A program made the position numbers and the translations under genes. Positions 24,034 through 31,620 of a stretch of 34,721 nt of DNA are shown here, one piece after another. The notes under the pieces were generated by a model, which had not been told where the DNA came from, made no database searches, and worked only from the letters and a program-made list of their open reading frames with translations. The stretch spans positions 94,169-128,889 of the forward strand of contig JACAAZ010000014.1 in NCBI GenBank assembly GCA_013376995.1, written 5' to 3'. Each line of letters begins with the position of its first letter. Position 1 is the stretch's first letter. This DNA is from Bacteroidota bacterium. GTDB lineage: Bacteria; Bacteroidota; Bacteroidia; Bacteroidales; UBA4417.

Positions 24034-24951
24034 TTACTTCCCCCAGTCCTTCCCATAAATCGGGTGGTGTGAAAGAATGGCATCTCTCAAGTATTCACGG
24101 CTGAGGTGAGTATAAATCTCCGTGGTAGTGATACTTTCATGTCCAAGCATCTCCTGCACGGCACGAAGATCAGCACCGCCTTCCACCAGGTGAGTGGCAA
24201 AGGAATGCCGCAAGGTATGCGGACTCAGTTTCTTATGAATGCCAGCTATGGCTGCCAGGTCTTTAAGAATTGTGAAGATCATTACCCGGCTTAATTTGCT
24301 GCCCCGTCGGTTGAGAAATACGAAATCTTCATGACCTTTCTTAATAGAAGCATGAGAGCGAATTTCGTGCATGTACACCCGGATCTGGTCTAATGCTCTT
24401 TTTCCTATGGGGATCAGACGTTCCTTATCTCCTTTGCCGGTTACCCTGACAAATCCATCATTAAAATAGATATTGCTGATCTTGAGATCTGTAAGCTCCG
24501 ATACTCGCAGGCCGCAGCTATACATGGATTCAATTATGGCTTTATTCCTTTCTCCTTCAGGTTTAGACAGGTCGATGGCAGCAATCAGCCGTTCAATGTC
24601 GTTTACGGATAGCACATCCGGCAGTTTACGGCCAAGCCTGGGTGATTCGAGTAATTCAGTAGGATCAGAATCGATCATGTTCTCCAGCAGAAGGTACTTG
24701 TAGAAAGCCCTGATACCCGATATGTTTCGCATCTGTGAGCGGGCATTTACCTGGGATTTGTTGAGCCATTTCAGGAATTCCTGTAATTCTTCAAGTGTAA
24801 TGCCAGGGGGCATCTTGTTTGAACCGGTTTCTTCAAGAAATTTGGTGAACTTATCAAGATCATGCAGGTATGCTTCAATTGAATTAGCCGATAACGACTT
24901 TTCCAGTCTAAGGTAAGCTTGAAATCCCCTTTTAAATGATTCCCAGATCAT
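24034..24951 (-). CDS. xerD: XerD-like tyrosine recombinase
   Basis: 305 aa, full length. The N-terminal core-binding (SAM-like) domain spans about 1-95. The catalytic domain carries all six residues: R149 in CGLRVSEL, K173, H245 and R248 in LSPHTLRHSFATHL, H271 in LGHESI, and nucleophile Y280 in IYTH. This is the standard Xer pattern for resolving chromosome dimers at dif with FtsK. The product matches XerD better than an integrative-element integrase by length, and no element surrounds it. It is not an integron integrase: the IntI-specific extra helix region is absent. XerC versus XerD cannot be settled without the second copy. Confidence 0.88.
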   Translation of the reverse strand: MIWESFKRGFQAYLRLEKSLSANSIEAYLHDLDKFTKFLEETGSNKMPPGITLEELQEFLKWLNKSQVNARSQMRNISGIRAFYKYLLLENMIDSDPTELLESPRLGRKLPDVLSVNDIERLIAAIDLSKPEGERNKAIIESMYSCGLRVSELTDLKISNIYFNDGFVRVTGKGDKERLIPIGKRALDQIRVYMHEIRSHASIKKGHEDFVFLNRRGSKLSRVMIFTILKDLAAIAGIHKKLSPHTLRHSFATHLVEGGADLRAVQEMLGHESITTTEIYTHLSREYLRDAILSHHPIYGKDWGK

Positions 24952-24966
24952 GGGACCAAAGTTAAC

Positions 24967-26472
24967 TTATTGCCGGATTAATTTACCAGGGAACTGCTTC
25001 CCGTTGTCCGAAATAAAACGATAAATATACATTCCGGGAGGAAGCCCGGAGAGGTCAATATTGAGATGGGACCTGTCAATTGGAAATGCTGCTGCCTCTT
25101 TCCCTGTTAAATCAAATAATTCAAGTATCCCGTTTCTTTGGTTGCCTGCTAATTCAATTGTTGCATATTGGTGAGCCGGGTTTGGCGTTAAGGAAAAACC
25201 TTTTTCAGTGCCCTCTTCGGGCAGGCCAACTTTGAGCAGCGAATCACAATCAAATGGAGAGCCCCAGGTTTCATTGCCTTTCTTGAAATAAGTGACCTCA
25301 TTGATAAGCGTGTTTGAAAAAATGTTTGAGGGGCAATTATAATAGGGCCCTCCTAATCCGCTTATAAAATATGGATCACAGGTTCCATCCACGGCAACCC
25401 TCATCCAGCATTCGGAGCCTGTAGAACCTGAGTATGGGTAATCATAGGTCAAAACCTTGGCAGACCGGCCATGCTGAATAAAACCTTCTGCCGTGTAAAG
25501 CCAGTCATTGATTATTGGTTCCAGTGGTTCCCCGGATAATTCATATCCCAGCGTGGAATTAAAAAATACTGTATCAAGTGATGCATAGTGACCGTTTGTA
25601 TAGGTGTATTCCTGTAACCCGGTTTGTTCAACCCTGACAAAACAATTTTCTGTCGAATAGGCTACCCAACTCAAATCAGGCGCATCAATTCTTTGCAGGT
25701 ATTTCTTTATCCGGTATTCGTTTATTCCACCCATTCCAACAAAGTATTGTTCATTATAATGTGTGTGTACTTCATCCCCTGGTGAAAAATCATATACTGA
25801 TTGAATGGTTGGGTTTAACTGTCCGACAGCAGGATTGCTCATTCCGCAAAGGGAGTAGAGAGCTGTATAGGCCGGGAACTCATCAAACCTGGGCAACTTT
25901 ACCAGGCCATGATGCTGGCTCAGTAATATTTGCTTCCCGTTAACTTCATCATTGACCACCTGGCCCAGATTATCCTTTCTCAAAAGGCTTATTACCTTAA
26001 CAGAATCTGTGATTCCAAGAAAGTTCATCTGAATGATTGAAGACACAACAGCCTCAATATGATCTCCACTTCCGGGATACCGGAACATTATCCATGGAAC
26101 ATCAAGGCCCACTAAAGTTTGGATGATAATGGAATCGGAGATTTGCCCGTTTTCCGTGTTGACATTGTTGAAACGATAAATCCCATCGGGTTCGCTTGTA
26201 ACAGGATCTCCGAGCCAGGATTTCCCATAGGGAGTATAACATTCAAACGGTGTCAGTTGCCTGATTTGCTTGAAATTATAATAAAATTCTGTTCCATTTA
26301 GTTGGGCTGTTGAATCGATGCGAATGGCTAGTTGCCGGTTATAGACAGTATCAATAAAAAAGTATTCGCCAGCTGTTTTCATGGCTTCATAGTTCTGTGC
26401 TATAGTAGGCTTATAAATCAGGCTGAGAATCAGGCTGATAGAAAGTAATGATGATTTTAAAACTATCTTCAT
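24967..26472 (-). CDS. Secreted protein with T9SS C-terminal sorting domain
   Basis: 501 aa. A signal peptide covers about residues 1-25 (cleavage near TIAQ). The central region of about 390 residues is not recognised; it is rich in Tyr, Ser and Gly and has several Cys. The final about 80 residues are a type A sorting domain for the type IX system: FSLTPNPAHQYATIEL, then GILELFDLTGKEA, LDLSGLPPGMYIYRF and a basic end, GKLIRQ. The protein is therefore exported across the outer membrane, and the domain is usually cut off when the product is attached to A-LPS. Its function is unknown. The gap to the xer gene is only 15 bp, both on the minus strand. Confidence 0.85.
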   Translation of the reverse strand: MKIVLKSSLLSISLILSLIYKPTIAQNYEAMKTAGEYFFIDTVYNRQLAIRIDSTAQLNGTEFYYNFKQIRQLTPFECYTPYGKSWLGDPVTSEPDGIYRFNNVNTENGQISDSIIIQTLVGLDVPWIMFRYPGSGDHIEAVVSSIIQMNFLGITDSVKVISLLRKDNLGQVVNDEVNGKQILLSQHHGLVKLPRFDEFPAYTALYSLCGMSNPAVGQLNPTIQSVYDFSPGDEVHTHYNEQYFVGMGGINEYRIKKYLQRIDAPDLSWVAYSTENCFVRVEQTGLQEYTYTNGHYASLDTVFFNSTLGYELSGEPLEPIINDWLYTAEGFIQHGRSAKVLTYDYPYSGSTGSECWMRVAVDGTCDPYFISGLGGPYYNCPSNIFSNTLINEVTYFKKGNETWGSPFDCDSLLKVGLPEEGTEKGFSLTPNPAHQYATIELAGNQRNGILELFDLTGKEAAAFPIDRSHLNIDLSGLPPGMYIYRFISDNGKQFPGKLIRQ

Positions 26473-26565
26473 TTGAACGGGGATATAGAATATTGAGTAA
26501 ATTTACACATTCTGTACAAGAGATATCCGGCAGTCAGCATATAAATGAAAATATAATTTTCAGGA

Positions 26566-26599
26566 TTGTTGTTAATATTCGGATTAATTTCTACTTTTG
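26566..26599 (+). promoter_or_regulatory. Promoter of the rpmG operon
   Basis: -33 TTG at 26569-26571 (another at 26566-26568), a 20-bp gap, then TACTTTTG at 26592-26599, an exact TAnnTTTG match followed by CACCCC. The rpmG ATG is at 26629. This is the clearest promoter in the window. Confidence 0.75.
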
Positions 26600-26628
26600 C
26601 ACCCCTGAAATAAAAATGCGTTACCACA

Positions 26629-26817
26629 ATGGCAAAGAAAACTAAAGAAGCCCGCGTCCAGGTGATTATGGAATGCACTGAGCATAAGACCAGTGGCATG
26701 CCCGGCACATCACGCTATGTTACCGTGAAAAACAAGAAAAACACACCCGAGCGCCTCGAGCTGAAGAAATACAACCCTATCCTTAAGAAAGTAACCGTTC
26801 ACCGCGAAATTAAATAA
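26629..26817 (+). CDS. rpmG: 50S ribosomal protein L33
   Basis: 62 aa, with the L33 pattern [15 protein letters not shown]...[35 protein letters not shown]. Only one cysteine (C16) is present, so this is the zinc-free (C-) form. In most Bacteroidota rpmB (L28) lies directly upstream. Here it does not; the promoter sits immediately before rpmG and the T9SS gene lies beyond. The DUF4295 gene follows after 9 bp. Confidence 0.95.
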   Translation: MAKKTKEARVQVIMECTEHKTSGMPGTSRYVTVKNKKNTPERLELKKYNPILKKVTVHREIK

Positions 26818-26826
26818 CTTACTACC

Positions 26827-26979
26827 ATGGCAAAGAAAGTAGTTGCTACCCTGCAAAAATCCGGAAAAGACTTCGCAAAAGTGATCCGCATGGTTAAGTC
26901 GCCCAAAACCGGTGCCTATACCTTCAAGGAAAACATCGTTGCAAATGACCAGGTAAAAGATTTCCTGGCTAAAAACTAA
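26827..26979 (+). CDS. DUF4295 small basic protein
   Basis: 50 aa: starts MAKKVVATLQKSGKDFAK and ends DQVKDFLAKN. It is the Bacteroidota-specific DUF4295 family, regularly encoded between rpmG and ftsY. Its small size, basic charge and the operon with L33 suggest a ribosome-associated role, but no function is established. The gene is 9 bp after rpmG and just before a terminator. Confidence 0.9.
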   Translation: MAKKVVATLQKSGKDFAKVIRMVKSPKTGAYTFKENIVANDQVKDFLAKN

Positions 26980-27003
26980 TATCACTCCAGTGGTTATTGA
27001 AGA

Positions 27004-27032
27004 GGCTTTTTCTTACGGGAAAAAGCTTTTTC
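27004..27032 (+). terminator. Rho-independent terminator after rpmG-DUF4295
   Basis: Perfect 8-bp stem GCTTTTTC (27005-27012) with GAAAAAGC (27019-27026), a 6-nt loop, then five T (27027-27031). The stem is A/T-rich, so termination may be partial, allowing some read-through into ftsY. Confidence 0.75.
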
Positions 27033-27117
27033 TGTTTCTGCCGGCTTGTTCAAAAAGATCATTCCTGTTTTACATCCGCCTGGCGCCACGCGCTAAGCGC
27101 TAAGCTATAAAGATACC

Positions 27118-28068
27118 ATGGGACTGTTTTCATTCTTCACCAAAGAGAAAAAGGAAGTTCTGGATAAGGGACTTGAAAAAACCCGTACTTCTGTCTTTTC
27201 AAGGATATCCAAGGCAATTATCGGGAAATCCAAAGTTGATGATGAGGTATTGGATAACCTCGAGGAGATACTTGTAACTTCCGATGTCGGTGTTGAAACC
27301 ACCCTGAAAATCATTGACCGCATACAGAAAAGGGTTTCCCGTGACAAATTTCTCGGTACCGGCGAACTGAACGGTATCCTCCGTGAAGAAATCGCAGCGT
27401 TGCTGTCAGAACATGAATCCGGCCAGTTTGAAGGTTTTGACTTTCCAAAACGGGACTTCCCTTACGTTATCATGGTAGTTGGTGTTAACGGAGTGGGTAA
27501 AACAACCACCATCGGTAAACTTGCCTACAACTTCAGTAAAGCAGGTAAAAAGGTACTGCTTGGCGCTGCGGATACTTTCCGGGCTGCAGCCATTGAACAA
27601 CTGGGTATTTGGGCCGACAGGGCAGGGGTTGAGATCATCAGGCAGGATATGGGCTCCGATCCTGCAGCTGTTGCATATGATACCGTCAAATCAGCCATCA
27701 GCCGTGGGTCTGATGTTGTTATCATTGATACTGCCGGCCGTCTGCACAACAAAACCAACCTGATGAACGAGCTTGGTAAGATCCGTAAAGTAATGCAGAA
27801 AATAATGCCGGATGCCCCCCATGAAGTATTACTTGTATTGGATGCCTCCACAGGCCAGAATGCCATTGAACAGGCCAAACAATTCACTGCAGTTACGGAA
27901 GTTACAGCCCTGGCTCTGACAAAACTGGATGGCACAGCCAAGGGAGGAGTTGTAATCGGAATATCTGACCAGTTCAAAATCCCCGTCCGCTATATTGGCC
28001 TTGGTGAAAAGATCGGTGACCTGCAGGTGTTTGACCGGAATGAATTCGTTGACTCGCTGTTCTCTTGA
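27118..28068 (+). CDS. ftsY: Signal recognition particle receptor FtsY
   Basis: 316 aa SRP GTPase. The short N domain (about 20-100) lacks the long acidic A domain of E. coli FtsY. The NG domain has G1 GVNGVGKTTT, the DTFRAAAIEQL insertion-box start, G3 DTAGRLHN, G4 TKLDGTAKGG and the closing GLGEKIGDLQVFD. It docks ribosome-SRP complexes at the SecYEG translocon on the inner membrane. No separate promoter was seen in the 138-bp gap after DUF4295, so expression may depend on read-through of the terminator there. Confidence 0.96.
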   Translation: MGLFSFFTKEKKEVLDKGLEKTRTSVFSRISKAIIGKSKVDDEVLDNLEEILVTSDVGVETTLKIIDRIQKRVSRDKFLGTGELNGILREEIAALLSEHESGQFEGFDFPKRDFPYVIMVVGVNGVGKTTTIGKLAYNFSKAGKKVLLGAADTFRAAAIEQLGIWADRAGVEIIRQDMGSDPAAVAYDTVKSAISRGSDVVIIDTAGRLHNKTNLMNELGKIRKVMQKIMPDAPHEVLLVLDASTGQNAIEQAKQFTAVTEVTALALTKLDGTAKGGVVIGISDQFKIPVRYIGLGEKIGDLQVFDRNEFVDSLFS

Positions 28069-28580
28069 TAACTGCCAATTGCATGACTATCATAAGACAA
28101 ATCCGTCAACTGACGGAAAAGACAAAAGACAAAAGACAAAAGGCAAAGTGCAAAGTGCAAAGGGTAGCAGTCAGAAGGCAGTGGGCAGTTAGCGGTAGGC
28201 TGTAAGTAAAAGATAAAAGATAAATCCGCCTCAGGCGGAAAAGATTAAAGTGGAAGGCTGTATTGGGCGGAGGGCTGACAATTGGAAAGCAGATCCAGAC
28301 GCTATGCCCATTGCCCTATGCGCTTTGCTTATTTCCATCGAATGACCATCATAATACAAAAGACAAAAGTGGAAGGCTGGATTGGGTGGAGGGCTGACAA
28401 TTGGAAAGCAGATCCAGACGCTATGCCCATTGCCCTATGCGCTTTGCTTATTTCCATCGAATGATCCGCCAGCTGGCGGAAATGACCATCGAATGACTAT
28501 CGAATGATCCGCCAGCTGGCGGAAATAACCATCGAATAACCCAATCCCCCCCCATACTCATATCCTAAACTATTCTCTCT
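28069..28580. repeat. Repeat-rich intergenic block with palindromes and a 99-bp duplication
   Basis: Four dispersed palindromes: TCCGTCA-AC-TGACGGA (28102-28117), TCCGCCT-C-AGGCGGA (28225-28239), and TCCGCCAGCTGGCGGA at 28465-28480 and 28508-28523. A segment of 99 bp is duplicated nearly exactly (28247-28345 and 28366-28464, offset 119 bp). GACAAAA words fill 28118-28150. The two 16-bp palindromes sit between AATGACCATCG-type words shared, inverted, with 23640-23740. No gene is present between ftsY and rimO. Confidence 0.9.
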
Positions 28581-29897
28581 ATGAAGCCCCATCAATCTAT
28601 CAGGATTATTACTCTCGGATGTGCCAAGAATATGGTGGATTCAGAAGTTCTGATGGGTCAGTTGAAAGTCAATAATATCAAAGTCCTTCGCGAAAATGAC
28701 AAAGGCCACGCCCACACAGTGGTGATCAATACATGTGGTTTCATAAACGACGCCCGGGAAGAATCAATCGATACAATCCTCGGGTATATTGAAGAAAAAA
28801 AGAAAGGAAGGATCAAGAATGTATTTGTTATGGGGTGCCTTTCTGAGAGGTTCCGTGAGCCGCTTTTAAAGGAGATCCCTGAAGTAGATGAATATTTCGG
28901 TGTGCATGATATTGCGAAGATAGTTGAACGCATGGGTGCGGAATTCAGGCAAAACCTGGTGGGCGACAGGATGCTGACTACTCCCAATCATTATGCATAC
29001 CTGAAAATAGCTGAGGGCTGTAATCGTTCCTGCTCATTTTGTGCCATCCCCGGCATCCGTGGCCAGCATATTTCCAAAAGCATGGAAGATATTGTATTGG
29101 AAGCCACAAAGCTTGCAAAACAGGGTGTAAAGGAAATACTGCTCATTTCACAGGACCTTACCTATTATGGTTTGGATTTATACAAAAAGCAAATGCTGCC
29201 TGAACTGGTAGAAAAGCTATCAGATCTTAAACTATTTGATTGGATAAGGTTGCATTATCTTTACCCGACTACCCTGCCTTCAGGTTTGATAGATACGATC
29301 GCCAGCCGCCCGGATGTATGCAATTATATTGATATTCCGCTGCAGCATATAAATAACCGTATCCTCAAATCCATGAAAAGAGGAGTTACGGCAGGGGAAA
29401 CCAGGAAGCTTATTTCTCAATTCAGGCAGCGCCTTCCTGAAATGGCAATCAGGACTGCCTTTATCGTTGGATATCCGGGTGAGACAGAGGATGAATTCAA
29501 TGAATTGAAACAGTTTATAAAAGAAACCCGTTTCGACAGGGTAGGAGTATTCACCTATTCCCATGAGGAAGATACAGCAGCATTCCGGCTTAAGGATGAC
29601 ATCCCTGAAAAGGCCAAGCTCGCAAGAGCATCAGAATTAATGGAGATTCAGGAAGAAATCAGCCGGGACCTGAACGCACTCAAGGTGGGCAAAACCTTTA
29701 AAGTGCTTATCGACAGGCAGGAGGGTGAGTATTTTGTTGGTCGTACTGAGTTTGATTCTCCGGAAATTGACAATGAAGTATTGATAAATGTATCAGCGAA
29801 TCTAAAAATTGGCGACTTTTGCACAGTAAAAATTACAGGGGCGGATGCTTTCGACCTCTACGGATGTTTAACCGATAATCATTCATTACCACTATGA
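28581..29897 (+). CDS. rimO: Ribosomal protein S12 methylthiotransferase RimO
   Basis: 438 aa. The UPF0004 domain has auxiliary-cluster cysteines C14 (LGCAKN), C52 (NTCGFI) and C86 (MGCLSE). The radical SAM triad is C147, C151 and C154 in EGCNRSCSFC. The TRAM domain ends the protein (VGRTEFDSPEIDNEVLI onward). LGCAKNMVDSE and the GIRG motif mark RimO, not the tRNA enzyme MiaB. It adds a methylthio group to the conserved Asp of ribosomal protein S12. Its stop overlaps the start of the MORN-protein gene (ATGA). Confidence 0.96.
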   Translation: MKPHQSIRIITLGCAKNMVDSEVLMGQLKVNNIKVLRENDKGHAHTVVINTCGFINDAREESIDTILGYIEEKKKGRIKNVFVMGCLSERFREPLLKEIPEVDEYFGVHDIAKIVERMGAEFRQNLVGDRMLTTPNHYAYLKIAEGCNRSCSFCAIPGIRGQHISKSMEDIVLEATKLAKQGVKEILLISQDLTYYGLDLYKKQMLPELVEKLSDLKLFDWIRLHYLYPTTLPSGLIDTIASRPDVCNYIDIPLQHINNRILKSMKRGVTAGETRKLISQFRQRLPEMAIRTAFIVGYPGETEDEFNELKQFIKETRFDRVGVFTYSHEEDTAAFRLKDDIPEKAKLARASELMEIQEEISRDLNALKVGKTFKVLIDRQEGEYFVGRTEFDSPEIDNEVLINVSANLKIGDFCTVKITGADAFDLYGCLTDNHSLPL

Positions 29898-30724
29898 AGA
29901 AAATTATTCTCACATCAGTATTAGTATTGCTTGCTGTCATCTTTGTTTCAGCCCAGGAATCCAATTTGAATCAAACCGATGCAAAAGGTTTGAAACAAGG
30001 CCAATGGGAAGAAAAAATTACTACCGGCGTTTCTAAAGGATTGTATGTAAATGATCAGAAAGAAGGCAATTGGATCACTTATGGCCCTAACGGGAACCTG
30101 CTGAGGATTGAAGCATTTTCAAAAGGATTGCGTGAAGGAGTCTTCGTAGAAATTGATCAAAGGGGTTACCTGGTTACAGAGACGTATTACAAAAATAACC
30201 TCCTGGAAGGTGTCGCCAAAAAGTACTATTATGGGACCAATCCTGCATCCGTTATTGATTATAAAGCCGGTAAAATAAACGGCAAGAAAAAGGTCTATTA
30301 TGAAAATGCTGCCGGTAAAGTAACCGAAGAGTCAGAATATACCGATGACATTAAAAATGGAACTTCTAATTTCTTCGCCATCAATGGAGATCCTATCGCC
30401 GAATTTATATATAAAGATGGTCAGCTGGAAGGTGTTCAGAAATCATATTATCCTGGTAAAAAGCTCCTTAGTGAACAGAATTACCTTCACAATTTGGAAT
30501 CCGGACTTTATAAGGAATACTATGAATCCGGTAAGGTTAAGATTGAAAGCAATTACAAGGCTGGAAAACTTGAAGGGCCATACAAGGAATACAATGAAGA
30601 TGGAGGCCTGCTCAATGAAGGAGCCTATGTTGACGGCGAAAAGGAAGGTAAATGGACTGAATATGATGGTGCCGGTAAAATTCTGAAGGTGGTTAAATTT
30701 ACTAAAGGAGTAGAGAAAAAATAG
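29894..30724 (+). CDS. Exported MORN-variant repeat protein
   Basis: 276 aa. A signal peptide covers about residues 1-20 (cleavage near VSAQ). The rest is tandem MORN-variant repeats of about 22-24 residues: KQGQWEEKI, KEGNWITYGPNGNL, REGVFVEIDQRGYL, LEGVAKKYYYG, ESGLYKEYYESGKV, LEGPYKEYNEDGGL, KEGKWTEYDGAGKI. Bacteroidota proteins of this type are often labelled YwqK-like antitoxins, but no toxin is near. Such repeats usually form extended beta sheets that contact membranes or proteins. The 4-bp overlap with rimO means translational coupling. Confidence 0.87.
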   Translation: MKKIILTSVLVLLAVIFVSAQESNLNQTDAKGLKQGQWEEKITTGVSKGLYVNDQKEGNWITYGPNGNLLRIEAFSKGLREGVFVEIDQRGYLVTETYYKNNLLEGVAKKYYYGTNPASVIDYKAGKINGKKKVYYENAAGKVTEESEYTDDIKNGTSNFFAINGDPIAEFIYKDGQLEGVQKSYYPGKKLLSEQNYLHNLESGLYKEYYESGKVKIESNYKAGKLEGPYKEYNEDGGLLNEGAYVDGEKEGKWTEYDGAGKILKVVKFTKGVEKK

Positions 30725-30768
30725 TCTGCTTCTCTTATATACCACGCTTATATCCTTAAGCTTTTTTT

Positions 30769-31248
30769 ATGGGAATCACGGTTAAGAACCCTTTTGCAGG
30801 AAAGAAGGGATACAATTGCTTTGGCTGTTCTCCTGATAATCCCATCGGATTACATCTTGATTTCAGGGTTGAAGGCAATGTTGTGTTGGCTGAATGGACT
30901 CCCGGAGAAAATTACCAGGGCTGGATGAATATTTTACATGGTGGAATCCAGGCAACATTAATGGATGAGATAGCCGGATGGTTTGTGCTTGTTAAGCTCG
31001 GTTCAGCCGGTGTTACCTCCAAAATGGAAGTTCGTTTGCTTAAACCGGCACACATGCATCATTCCCCTTTCCATTTAAAGGCTGAGCTCATGGAAACTCA
31101 TTGGAATATTGCCATGATCAAAGTGGAATTGTCAGACTCCCAGGAAGTATTGGTAGCTGATTCCCTGATGCACTATTATATATACCCTGAAGAAATAGCT
31201 AGGGATAGAATGCATTATCCGGGCATGGATGCTTTTCTTGATATTTGA
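30769..31248 (+). CDS. PaaI-type hotdog-fold thioesterase
   Basis: 159 aa hotdog-fold protein. The core is GWMNILHGGIQATLMDEIAGW with HGG at 57-59 and D66, the PaaI/4HBT-type active region. YNCFGCSPDNPIGLHLDF (15-32) at the N terminus gives a Cys pair seen in one subgroup. It likely hydrolyses acyl- or aryl-CoA thioesters in the cytoplasm. It starts 44 bp after the MORN gene and may be the last gene of that transcript; the cobalamin operon behind it has its own promoter. Confidence 0.87.
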   Translation: MGITVKNPFAGKKGYNCFGCSPDNPIGLHLDFRVEGNVVLAEWTPGENYQGWMNILHGGIQATLMDEIAGWFVLVKLGSAGVTSKMEVRLLKPAHMHHSPFHLKAELMETHWNIAMIKVELSDSQEVLVADSLMHYYIYPEEIARDRMHYPGMDAFLDI

Positions 31249-31281
31249 TCAAAAAATATTTTCCTGAAATAAAAAACAATT

Positions 31282-31289
31282 TACCTTTG
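31282..31289 (+). promoter_or_regulatory. -7 promoter box of the cobalamin operon
   Basis: TACCTTTG, an exact TAnnTTTG match, just before the riboswitch; transcription should start near 31294. No TTG is present at the -33 distance. Confidence 0.6.
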
Positions 31290-31296
31290 TCATGCA

Positions 31297-31515
31297 ATGG
31301 TGAGCATTCCGGGGCCTCCGGAAATGCTTGAAAAGGGAATCGGGTGTAAATCCCGGACAGTCCCGCTGCTGTAAACCTCGCACGTCGTCAAAATTGCTTG
31401 TTATCGAACTATTTGACTTCGTGGATCCTCAGGACAACCTAATGGCCACTGTCCGTCAGCTGACGGATGGGAAGGCGTCCAAAAGGGAGGTAAGTCAGAA
31501 GACCTGCCAGGGCAT
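31297..31515 (+). promoter_or_regulatory. Cobalamin (B12) riboswitch
   Basis: The conserved core is clear: an AGCATT/AATGCT outer stem (31303-31327), AAAAGGGAAT, GGGTGTAAATCCCGGACAG, TCCCGCTGCTGTAA (the B12 box region), then CCACTG, GGGAAGGC, and GTAAGTCAGAAGACCTGCC near the end. It precedes a BtuB-like receptor by about 105 bp, so high cobalamin should switch off the operon. The peripheral stem between CCACTG and GGGAAGGC is formed by TCCGTCAGCTGACGGA (31452-31467), identical in type to the dispersed palindromes elsewhere in the window. A CTCGCACGTCGTC...GACTTCG arm is also present. Confidence 0.93.
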
Positions 31516-31620
31516 TAAATAATTCTAAGCTTTCGGGTTAAAGGCTGAGAATGGATCTGGTATTCAGGATTTATTCCGTCTCTTCCCTATTGCTTTGGTA
31601 AACATTCCTGTCCGGCAGTT

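Noticed and set aside
23837-24083. Open frames on both strands with pentapeptide repeats (CPGLP / GDLDM)
   Set aside because: The 15-bp tandem unit is a multiple of three, so frames stay open by chance; one overlaps the end of the xer gene out of frame.
24034-24951. XerD-like recombinase as the integrase that moved the cassette
   Set aside because: It has the standard Xer layout and lies 16 kb away beside ordinary genes; integron integrases carry an extra domain not visible here.
31328-31522. 64-aa open frame before btuB
   Set aside because: It lies entirely within the cobalamin riboswitch.
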